From Lachnospiraceae bacterium UBA3711 (lineage in GTDB: Bacteria > Bacillota > Clostridia > Lachnospirales > Lachnospiraceae): DNA of 13,298 nucleotides. Where the stretch lies: contig DFHY01000050.1 of assembly GCA_002371345.1 (NCBI GenBank), positions 1-13,298 of the forward strand, given 5' to 3'. The notes under the pieces were generated by a model that was given only the letters and a program-made list of their open reading frames with translations, had not been told where the DNA came from and did not search any database. Positions 1-5,408 of this stretch are shown here, one piece after another. A program made the position numbers and the translations under genes. Every line of letters starts with the position of its first letter. Within the stretch, counting starts at the first letter, position 1.

Positions 1-100
1 GGTACTCGGATCCCGGAGTATTCATAATTATGAGCTCACTCATTGTTTGCCGTTTACGGTCAAACCGGCGCGGATTGACAATAGTGCCGGTGCTAAAGGA

Positions 101-132
101 CAGGGAGCAACCGCATAAGCGACAGCTCCCTG
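101..132 (-). terminator. Candidate terminator of the small exported protein gene
   Basis: Inverted repeat 101-108/125-132 (CAGGGAGC with GCTCCCTG), with an inner CGC/GCG pair around a TTAT loop, starting 24 bp past the stop codon at 157. On the minus strand the stem is followed by TCCTTT, so the U-tract is short. A terminator is the natural reading; an mRNA-end stabilising hairpin is also possible. Confidence 0.5.
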
Positions 133-156
133 CTCTTGAATACTGTTTCTTCTCTC

Positions 157-687
157 TTACTTGATCTTGAACTTCAAGGTGCTCTTCCTTGTCATGCTGA
201 AATAGATATACACGGTCTGGCCCGCCTGAAGCGCGATGGTTCCCGTCCTGCTCTTCAGATAGCGCGTCGCCGCACTTACATATTTACTCTTTTTACTCTT
301 CTTTGTCGCAACAAATAGTCCGGTTGCCTCTCCGCCCTGAGTGGCGACCTTCTCCTGGCCGATATAGCTGTTGTCTTTACCATACATCGTCATAACATAG
401 AAGTAGCCGCAGCAGAACCTTCCTGCTTTGATATTCGACACCGTGAAGCTGTAAGCCTTTGTAGCCGGCGCTGTGAATCTCAGATATCCTGACGTCTTCT
501 TTGGGACCTTCACCGTCATAGTCCCCTTACCGACCGGCGTTGCAACAGCATCGGCAGCTGCTGCCGTTGTTGTAAATGAAGCGCCCTTCAGCTTTACAGT
601 CTTAGCCGATGCTGATACTGCGCTCAATCCGGCCAGCGTCACCGCAATTGCGGCCATTATAATGAGTTTTCTGACTATCTTTTTCAT
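157..687 (-). CDS. Small exported protein with a PPC-like beta-rich domain
   Basis: A 176-residue protein with a classic signal peptide: a basic N-terminus (MKKIVRK), a hydrophobic core at about residues 8-24, and a likely signal peptidase I site after ASA near residue 28. The mature part is lysine-rich with alternating hydrophobic residues. Its pattern (GYLRFTAPATKAYSFTV followed by a late TGTIALQAGQTVYIYF) resembles bacterial pre-peptidase C-terminal (PPC) beta-sandwich domains, which are usually attached to secreted enzymes. Here the domain stands alone, with no catalytic module, sorting signal or transmembrane helix. An adjacent Cys-Cys pair occurs in the middle. The start is supported by GGAGG five bases upstream. 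It appears to be a single-gene unit with a candidate promoter at 768-796 and a terminator at 101-132. Extracellular location is a confident inference; the PPC relation is tentative and the function is unknown. Confidence 0.75.
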   Translation of the reverse strand: MKKIVRKLIIMAAIAVTLAGLSAVSASAKTVKLKGASFTTTAAAADAVATPVGKGTMTVKVPKKTSGYLRFTAPATKAYSFTVSNIKAGRFCCGYFYVMTMYGKDNSYIGQEKVATQGGEATGLFVATKKSKKSKYVSAATRYLKSRTGTIALQAGQTVYIYFSMTRKSTLKFKIK

Positions 688-767
688 AACTTCCTCCCGA
701 TACTACTGTTAATGCTTTATAGCTTCTGCCTGAAACAGCTGTATTTCCGCAGTCAGGCTCAGATATC

Positions 768-796
768 ATTCTATAATAACGCCTTGCCCTGTTCAA
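768..796 (-). promoter_or_regulatory. Candidate sigma-A promoter for the small exported protein
   Basis: On the minus strand, TTGAAC (791-796) and TAGAAT (768-773) are separated by 17 bp, giving an mRNA leader of about 70-75 nt before the ATG at 687. The -10 matches 5 of 6 consensus bases and the -35 matches 4 of 6. A second -10-like TATAAA lies nearer the gene but has no matching -35. Confidence 0.4.
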
Positions 797-852
797 GCAG
801 ATTCACCAAAAGGATCCTCCCTAACTGCCTGTAGTACCTGCTGCACCATGCA

Positions 853-1977
853 TCACTTATCGAACATACCGCTGGCATCCTTCAATAAATCAATTATGGG
901 AAGGTGCTGCGGACATACGCCTTCGCACTGGCCGCACTCAACGCAGTCCGCGGCGCGCCCGTGACCCTGATTGATCAGCCCGTCATAGAAGCTCTTGGGC
1001 CGAAACTCCTCATTGTACAGACGCCTGGTGTTAACCGCCTTGAACACATCCGGGATGGCGATGTTCATGGGACATCCGTCAGTGCAGTACCGACAGGCAG
1101 TACATCCTATCTGCGGTACACTCATCATGATAGTGCGCACTTCCTCAACAACAGCTTTTTCAGCGTCCGATAACGGCTCAAAATGAGTAATGGTCTGAAT
1201 ATTGTCAGCCATCTGGTCCGGCGTGCTCATCCCTGAGAGAATAGTCATAACTCCCGGCAGAGAGGCAACAAACCGAAGCGCCCATGACGCAGCGGAGCTG
1301 TCCGGACGCACAGCCTTAAACTTAGCCTCAAGCTCAGGCGTCAGCTTCGCCAGTGTGCCGCCCTTGACCGGCTCCATAATAATCATCGGTATATTACGGC
1401 TGTGAAGTATCTCGTACAGCCGTCCTGAACATACAACAGGATTCTCCCAGTCCGCATAATTCAGCTGGATCTGTACAAACTCGACCTCCGGGTGGGCATC
1501 CAGAGTCTTTTCAAGATACTCCGGCGTGCCATGGAATGAGAATCCGAAATGACGTATCTTTCCCTCCTGCTTCTTCTGAAGCGCCCATTCCCAACAATTC
1601 AGCCGGTCATATGTCTCCCCGTTGCCGCCCTCTTCCACCGAGTGGAGCAGATAGAAGTCAAAATAATCCAGCCCGCAGCGCTCCAGCTGCTCGTTCAGAA
1701 TCCGGTCACGGTCAGCTTCTTCCTTCAAACACCAGGCAGGCAGCTTGGTGGCAACCGTGAAGTTGTCCCTCGAATGGCGCTTTACCAATACTTCCTTGAC
1801 AGCCTTCTCGGAATTCCCGCCATGATATACATACGCGGTATCGAAGTAAGTTAAGCCGGCATCCAGATAGGCGTCTGCCATCCGGCACACCTGCTCAATG
1901 TCTATCTGTCCATCATTCTCAGGAAGACGCATCAGTCCAAATCCAAGCTTCGGCATCTTTGCAAGATCAATACTCAT
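853..1977 (-). CDS. Aldo/keto reductase with C-terminal 4Fe-4S ferredoxin domain
   Basis: A 374-residue protein. Residues 8-270 form an aldo/keto reductase barrel with the catalytic tetrad in place: D46 and Y51 (FDTAYVY), K78 (ATKLP) and H112 (LLHS). The C-terminus carries two ferredoxin-type cysteine clusters, CTACRYCTDGCP at about 292-303 and CVECGQCEGVCP at about 345-356, predicting two 4Fe-4S clusters. This architecture is common in anaerobic Clostridia and is annotated as a 4Fe-4S aldo/keto reductase; the substrate is generally unknown and electrons may pass between the clusters and a nicotinamide cofactor. Cytoplasmic. An upstream in-frame ATG at 2037 exists, but the ATG at 1977 has AGGAGG (1986-1991) eight bases away and begins MSIDLAKMPKLGFG as expected for the family. 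The gene appears monocistronic, with a candidate promoter at 2028-2056. Confidence 0.93.
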   Translation of the reverse strand: MSIDLAKMPKLGFGLMRLPENDGQIDIEQVCRMADAYLDAGLTYFDTAYVYHGGNSEKAVKEVLVKRHSRDNFTVATKLPAWCLKEEADRDRILNEQLERCGLDYFDFYLLHSVEEGGNGETYDRLNCWEWALQKKQEGKIRHFGFSFHGTPEYLEKTLDAHPEVEFVQIQLNYADWENPVVCSGRLYEILHSRNIPMIIMEPVKGGTLAKLTPELEAKFKAVRPDSSAASWALRFVASLPGVMTILSGMSTPDQMADNIQTITHFEPLSDAEKAVVEEVRTIMMSVPQIGCTACRYCTDGCPMNIAIPDVFKAVNTRRLYNEEFRPKSFYDGLINQGHGRAADCVECGQCEGVCPQHLPIIDLLKDASGMFDK

Positions 1978-2027
1978 AGGTAAAACCTCCTGAATAAAGT
2001 TATCCGATAGAAATATACGCTGTTGCC

Positions 2028-2056
2028 AGTATAACATATAAACCTGTCACTGACAG
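2028..2056 (-). promoter_or_regulatory. Candidate promoter with overlapping palindrome upstream of the aldo/keto reductase
   Basis: On the minus strand CTGTCA (2051-2056) and TATACT (2028-2033) are spaced 17 bp apart. The -35 half is weak (4 of 6). It is embedded in a perfect inverted repeat, CTGTCA-C-TGACAG at 2044-2056, which would suit a dimeric repressor or activator. The geometry is seen directly; its function is inferred. Confidence 0.35.
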
Positions 2057-2110
2057 ACCTCACATATTATTTTTGTCCGGTATTGTTTCCGGGGCGTGTA
2101 CTGTCGTATT

Positions 2111-2158
2111 GAAGCGCCGTATTCGCGCCGTCTTGAAGCACCGTATTCGCGCCGCCTT
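2111..2158. repeat. Two-copy 24-bp tandem repeat
   Basis: Units at 2111-2134 and 2135-2158 differ at two positions. Each contains the core CCGTATTCGCGCCG. The second unit runs directly into the palindrome of the dispersed repeat at 2148-2186, suggesting that local duplication of part of that element produced the array. Confidence 0.85.
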
Positions 2159-2186
2159 AAGGCGGCATATTTCCTTTGCGAATCCG
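2148..2186 (+). repeat. Dispersed 39-bp intergenic repeat, copy A
   Basis: Matches 3435-3473 (copy B) at 36 of 39 positions in the same orientation. It contains a perfect palindrome, GCCGCC-TTAA-GGCGGC (2151-2166). An outer ATTCGC/GCGAAT pair brackets the palindrome, so the element could fold as a two-level hairpin. It resembles REP-like short dispersed elements; whether more copies exist in the genome cannot be seen here. Confidence 0.8.
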
Positions 2187-2207
2187 TACGTATCCTGCCG
2201 GAAGCTT

Positions 2208-2244
2208 TATAGTCAACGTCAAAACACTTTTGACGTTGACTATA
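2208..2244. other. Perfect 17-bp hairpin with 3-nt loop
   Basis: Arms 2208-2224 and 2228-2244 are exact reverse complements around CAC. The stem is AT-rich outside and centred on GTCAACGTC / GACGTTGAC. There is no following T-run beyond the TTTT inside the arm, so it is not a standard intrinsic terminator, although it lies about 125 bp beyond the J-protein stop. It could be a regulatory palindrome, an mRNA 3'-end structure or part of the repeat cluster. Confidence 0.75.
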
Positions 2245-2368
2245 GATCAAACGTAAATCAAGCGCGGTGCTCTCGCATCCGCGCCCGTCCTTATGGAGAA
2301 AAAGTGGTTCTAAACGCATTATCCGCGTTATGTACTAACGTATCACCATACATTAACTCATCATTTTA

Positions 2369-3295
2369 TTACGCCGCCGGGCTCTTGCCTTTTCCATCGG
2401 ATTTTTCCCTGCGGATATGCTCATACTCCCGCAGCTTCCGTACCTCACCGGCGCTCAGGTCCTTCGGAACCGTTATCTGAATCACAATGTACAGATCACC
2501 TCTGGCTGAGCCGCTCCTGCTCCTCTTGCCCTTGCCTGCCAGGCGGAACTTCCTTCCGCACTGACACCCCTTCGGGATCTTCAACATCACGCTTCCGTCC
2601 GGAGTCGCCACCTTCACCTCGCCTCCAAACACGGCAGTAGTGAAAGGAATGAACAGATCTTTCTGCAGATCGAGTTTTTCAGTTCCGAAACCGCTCTCCG
2701 AATAACCTCCCGCTGCGCCGGCATGAGATCCGTCAAACCCTGAACCTGAATATCCGGTCTGCCGGCTGCCGTATCCCGTGCCCCCGGCATACTGACCGCT
2801 GTATCCCGAGTCTGCAAAGTCAGCGCCAAAACCGCCAAAACCGGATGCCTGGCCGCTTCCGGCTCCGCGGAACATCCCTCCGAACAGATCCCCGAACATC
2901 TCCCTGACCCGCGGATCATCCGCGTCAAAATGGAATGTCTGATACGATCCGTTTCCTCCCTGTGTGTACGCTCCGCCAAATGATCCGTCCTGGCCGAAGG
3001 GATTACCGCCCCCATAGAATCCGCCGCCGAAAGGTCCAGTGCCCTGAGATGAGGAAGCGCCGCCCTCCTCAAAAGCCGCCATTCCGAACTGGTCGTACAG
3101 CTTACGCTTCTCAGGATCGCTCAGTACTCCGTAGGCCTCGCTGATCTCCTTAAACTTCTTCTCAGCACTCTTATCGCCCTGGTTTGAATCCGGATGGTAC
3201 TTCCTTGCCAGCTTTCGATACGCCTTCTTTATATCCTTGTCCGAGGCGCTTCTTCCCACTCCAAGCACCTCGTAGAAATCACGCTTCCCGCTCAT
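2369..3295 (-). CDS. DnaJ-like J-domain co-chaperone with a single C-terminal domain
   Basis: A 308-residue protein. Residues 5-70 are a J domain with the HPD tripeptide at 34-36, which stimulates the DnaK ATPase. Residues about 78-203 are a long Gly/Ser/Phe/Tyr-rich low-complexity segment. Residues about 208-290 form one DnaJ C-terminal substrate-binding domain (DLFIPFTTAVFGGEVKVATPDG, then LKIPKGCQCGRKFRLAGKG and RGDLYIVIQITVPKDLS), most like the second of the two usual C-terminal domains. No CxxCxGxG zinc repeats are present, so it is a class B/CbpA-type or atypical J-protein. It is not the canonical DnaJ of a hrcA-grpE-dnaK operon, and none of those genes is nearby. An ATG at 3295 follows GAGGTGAGG, better than the possible upstream start at 3328. 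It lies 288 bp downstream of hsp20 in the same direction, consistent with a shared stress role. Confidence 0.9.
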   Translation of the reverse strand: MSGKRDFYEVLGVGRSASDKDIKKAYRKLARKYHPDSNQGDKSAEKKFKEISEAYGVLSDPEKRKLYDQFGMAAFEEGGASSSQGTGPFGGGFYGGGNPFGQDGSFGGAYTQGGNGSYQTFHFDADDPRVREMFGDLFGGMFRGAGSGQASGFGGFGADFADSGYSGQYAGGTGYGSRQTGYSGSGFDGSHAGAAGGYSESGFGTEKLDLQKDLFIPFTTAVFGGEVKVATPDGSVMLKIPKGCQCGRKFRLAGKGKRSRSGSARGDLYIVIQITVPKDLSAGEVRKLREYEHIRREKSDGKGKSPAA

Positions 3296-3434
3296 AGCCT
3301 CACCTCTTTTCCTTCTCCCGTCATACATCGCCGCCCGGCGCTTCGGGCCTGGTGCTTATTGTCTCAGCATTCGATTTGTCCGGTTTTTCAGAATCTGCGT
3401 TGCTGTCACTTTTCGCAGCCCGCTTCACCTGATC

Positions 3435-3473
3435 CGCGCCGCCGTAAGGCGGCATACTTTCTTTGCGAATCCG
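3435..3473 (+). repeat. Dispersed 39-bp intergenic repeat, copy B
   Basis: The partner of 2148-2186 with three substitutions, one of which changes the palindrome centre from TTAA to GTAA while both six-base GCCGCC/GGCGGC arms stay intact. It lies in the hsp20/J-protein spacer, so the J-protein gene is bracketed by two direct copies. Confidence 0.8.
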
Positions 3474-3500
3474 GCTAAACGGTTTTTCATGTTTCCCGAA

Positions 3501-3532
3501 TACAGGCCCGGGAACCTGTCCCCGGGCCTGTA
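3501..3532 (-). terminator. GC-rich hairpin downstream of hsp20
   Basis: A perfect 12-bp stem (3501-3512 with 3521-3532) around an 8-nt loop, beginning 52 bp after the hsp20 stop codon. No good T-run follows on either strand, so it may act as an mRNA-stabilising or attenuating structure between hsp20 and the J-protein gene instead of a full terminator. Confidence 0.5.
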
Positions 3533-3583
3533 GTTTCGCTCTTCAATTCACTGCCCATCGGCCTTGTGTAGTAATATACCTTG

Positions 3584-4051
3584 TCAGTCTCCAATCTGAA
3601 CAAAATGTCTCTTGTCCTCAACCTGCTGCACCTGCTGCTTCGGGACATCAAGTCTCAGAATGCCATCCTGGAAGCTTGCGTGAATGTCATCCTCGTGGAT
3701 TCCCTCACCTACATAGAAGCTTCTGCTCTGATTTCCGGTGTAGCGCTCCCTGCGGATGTACTTGCCGTTCTCGTTCTTCTCGCTCTCCTCAAGGTTCTTC
3801 TGCGCGGACACGGTCAGGTATCCATCCTTCAGTTCGCAGGTGACATCCTCTTTCTTGAATCCCGGAAGGTCGATCGCTACCTCATAGCCCTTATCGGTCT
3901 CCTTCACATCGGTCTTCATGATCTCGCTCACCCTGTGTCCATAGAGCTTCCTGCTGGCCCTGTCGGCCCCGCGGTTCAGTTCCGGCCAGAAGAAATCATC
4001 GTTGAAGAAACTGTCAAACAGGTTATCATTAAAAATACTCGGTACCATCAT
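3584..4051 (-). CDS. hsp20: Small heat-shock protein, Hsp20/alpha-crystallin family
   Basis: A 155-residue ATP-independent holdase chaperone that binds unfolding proteins and forms cytoplasmic oligomers. Residues 1-40 are the variable, Phe-rich N-terminal arm (FNDNLFDSFFNDDFF). Residues about 46-140 are the alpha-crystallin domain, with the family signature at 126-138 (SFQDGILRLDVPK) and the DLPGFKKEDV strand at 61-70. The C-terminal extension is short. Length is typical. The start is fixed by AAGGAGG (4059-4065) seven bases before the ATG at 4051; the next codon is also ATG. Expression is predicted from a strong promoter at 4165-4193 overlapped by a CIRCE operator at 4181-4207, so HrcA should repress it until heat or misfolding stress. 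The leader may also hide the ribosome binding site (4056-4079). Confidence 0.96.
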   Translation of the reverse strand: MMVPSIFNDNLFDSFFNDDFFWPELNRGADRASRKLYGHRVSEIMKTDVKETDKGYEVAIDLPGFKKEDVTCELKDGYLTVSAQKNLEESEKNENGKYIRRERYTGNQSRSFYVGEGIHEDDIHASFQDGILRLDVPKQQVQQVEDKRHFVQIGD

Positions 4052-4055
4052 AATT

Positions 4056-4079
4056 ATTCCTCCTTCTCCTTTAAGGAAC
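4056..4079 (-). promoter_or_regulatory. Leader hairpin able to occlude the hsp20 ribosome binding site
   Basis: On the minus strand GUUCCUU (4073-4079) can pair with GAGGAAU (4056-4062), five Watson-Crick plus two G-U pairs, covering most of the AAGGAGG site. A second register pairs UUCCUU with AAGGAG. Short U/C-rich anti-SD stems of this kind are characteristic of RNA thermometers in front of Hsp20 genes, but a purine-rich SD next to a pyrimidine run can also arise by chance. Confidence 0.35.
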
Positions 4080-4164
4080 TCTCAGTCTGTATTGCCTCGA
4101 AGAAATGCACCCGGGCGGTTCTTCTTTATTTCCCGTCCTTTGTGTCTTCCTTCGTTCTGAATAC

Positions 4165-4193
4165 GTTATAGCACCGGTTATTAGCACTGTCAA
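4165..4193 (-). promoter_or_regulatory. Strong sigma-A promoter of hsp20
   Basis: On the minus strand there is an exact consensus -35 TTGACA (4188-4193), a 17-bp spacer and TATAAC (4165-4170), which matches 5 of 6. Transcription should start near 4158, giving a leader of about 105 nt. The -35 lies inside the CIRCE inverted repeat, as expected for operator-controlled heat-shock promoters. Confidence 0.88.
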
Positions 4194-4207
4194 GAGGTGA
4201 GTGCTGA
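4181..4207. promoter_or_regulatory. CIRCE operator (HrcA binding site)
   Basis: TTAGCACTG, a 9-bp spacer, then GAGTGCTGA. The published CIRCE consensus is TTAGCACTC-N9-GAGTGCTAA, so 16 of 18 arm positions match and the spacer is exact. CIRCE is the operator of the HrcA repressor, which controls class I heat-shock genes. The gene it serves here is hsp20, not groESL or dnaK. Confidence 0.92.
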
Positions 4208-4252
4208 TAATTTCTAACATTTCACATTTTCTTCACATATACTCGGATTCTT

Positions 4253-4304
4253 CCGCGCTTCGCGGTCTTCGCTTCGCTACGATCGGCGCTGGACGATCAG
4301 CGCC
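4253..4304. repeat. Double-hairpin intergenic element
   Basis: Two GC-rich inverted repeats lie close together: CCGCG-CTT-CGCGG (4253-4265) and GGCGCTG-GACGAT-CAGCGCC (4285-4304), joined by TTCGCTTCGCTAC-like sequence. They sit in the 160 bp between the alpha/beta hydrolase stop and the CIRCE site. Neither has a downstream T-run on the minus strand. The element may be an mRNA 3'-end structure of the hydrolase gene or a dispersed genomic repeat. The rest of 4208-4369 shows nothing recognisable. Confidence 0.5.
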
Positions 4305-4369
4305 CCACAATCCTGCCTGCATTCGTGCTCTCGTTGTGCATTCGCACCACTGCGCGCTTATATCAGTTA

Positions 4370-5275
4370 TCAGGAGATCCGTTCCAAAAACGCCTCCACG
4401 ATGTTTCTGTATTCATCCTCACCAAGCACCATTCTGGATCTGGCATGCTCCGCGCCTTCGACCTTGTGGACCTCCTTATATCCTGCGGTGGCCGCGGCAA
4501 GCTCATCGCTGTTTTCGGGCGGGATAAATGTGTCCGCGGTTCCGTGAATCAGACAGATCGGAACCGTGTTCCCCCTGAGCGCGTCCCGCGCGCTGGTCTG
4601 TTTCATATTAAAATGGTACATGCGCTCCATCATGAAATTGACAGGCTCTCTCATGAATCCGGCGTGCCTGCTGCTATAAAGGTATCCCATAAGGTCATAC
4701 AGGTTGGCAAACCCGCAGTCAGCAACGACGAAGCGCACCTTCGGCTTGTATTTCAACACACTCAGAGAAGTGCTCGAACCCATGGACTCACCGTGAAGCC
4801 CAAGCTCGATGTCATTTCCGAAACGCCGGTAAGCATCCGCGATCACGAAGACAAGATCCTGGGACTCAAGATTGCCGACAGAACACGCTGCGGGCTCATT
4901 CTCCCCGTGGCCGCGGCAGTCATACAAAATGCAGTTAAAGCCAAGCTTCGCGTATACGCCGACATACTTCACCGCCCCGTAACGGTTCGAAGTATATCCG
5001 TGCGTCAGTATCACATATTTTCTGCTGCCCGGATTTGCCTCGGCGTATTCGCAGTGAAGAATAATGCCGTCCTTGCCGGTGACGGTATAGTTGGTCCGCG
5101 GAATCAGGTCATAATCTCCCCACACCTCGTGTTCTTTCTCCCACTTCTCCTCCTCCGCCAGGGTATATACGTGCGGCATCGCAAGCTTGCGGGCAAACAC
5201 GGCTCCCGCGCCCGTATATGCCGCGCCCGCCAGCGCTCCTGCTCCTGTTATAACCTTCATGATCTTACCGGCCAT
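4370..5275 (-). CDS. Alpha/beta hydrolase, membrane-anchored, YqkD-like
   Basis: A 301-residue serine hydrolase. The nucleophile elbow is GESMG at 162-166 (S164), the acid is probably D248 in HGTADTFIPP, and the base is H277 in EGAEHARS, in the correct order and spacing for the fold. HGYTSNRYG at 92-100 supplies the oxyanion region and YDCRGHGEN at 118-126 is the usual strand-loop. The first 30 residues are Gly/Ala-rich and hydrophobic after two lysines, suggesting a signal anchor or weak transmembrane helix with the enzyme attached to the membrane. The overall pattern resembles Bacillus YqkD and related peptidase/esterase-like hydrolases; the substrate is unknown. The start follows AGGAGGAGG. 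No convincing promoter is visible in the 133-bp gap upstream. Confidence 0.9.
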   Translation of the reverse strand: MAGKIMKVITGAGALAGAAYTGAGAVFARKLAMPHVYTLAEEEKWEKEHEVWGDYDLIPRTNYTVTGKDGIILHCEYAEANPGSRKYVILTHGYTSNRYGAVKYVGVYAKLGFNCILYDCRGHGENEPAACSVGNLESQDLVFVIADAYRRFGNDIELGLHGESMGSSTSLSVLKYKPKVRFVVADCGFANLYDLMGYLYSSRHAGFMREPVNFMMERMYHFNMKQTSARDALRGNTVPICLIHGTADTFIPPENSDELAAATAGYKEVHKVEGAEHARSRMVLGEDEYRNIVEAFLERIS

Positions 5276-5408
5276 TGTTATCCTCCTCCTTGTAGCTTTA
5301 CCTGACAGTGATGCGCCCTTGCGATTACATTCCGGGGCCTGAAACAGATACCCAACAGTATTTCCGCCAGCCTTGGTACGAGACGGCTATGCAGAACTCT
5401 TCCTTTCC

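Larger units (their letters stand above)
1978..2368. other. Repeat-rich intergenic region without a convincing gene
   Basis: About 390 bp between the J-protein stop and the aldo/keto reductase start. It contains the reductase promoter and ribosome binding site, a 24-bp tandem duplication, one copy of a 39-bp dispersed repeat with a GC-rich palindrome, and a 17-bp perfect hairpin. Open frames here on both strands (2047-2319 minus, 2073-2480 plus) encode repetitive Arg-rich peptides that merely translate the repeats. The remaining 2245-2368 has no clear signal and no recognisable terminator directly behind the J-protein gene. Confidence 0.7.

Noticed and set aside
1..19. Short inverted repeat TACTC/GAGTA around GGATCC at the window edge
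   Set aside because: A 5-bp stem without a T-run; too weak to call a terminator.
76..81. TTGACA on the plus strand
   Set aside because: No -10 at 16-18 bp and no gene in that direction.
602..796. 64-codon minus-strand frame starting with TTG upstream of the small exported protein
   Set aside because: It overlaps that gene out of frame, lacks an SD and contains the candidate promoter.
2047..2319. 90-codon open frame on the minus strand with RRREYGAS repeats
   Set aside because: It translates the 24-bp tandem repeat and hairpins, has no SD and reads as low-complexity Arg-rich sequence.
2073..2480. 135-codon open frame on the plus strand
   Set aside because: It reads through the intergenic repeats into the antisense of the J-protein gene, with no SD or recognisable domain.
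4325..5305. 326-codon open frame on the plus strand
   Set aside because: It is antisense to the alpha/beta hydrolase, whose catalytic residues and SD are clear; the antisense product has no domain features.
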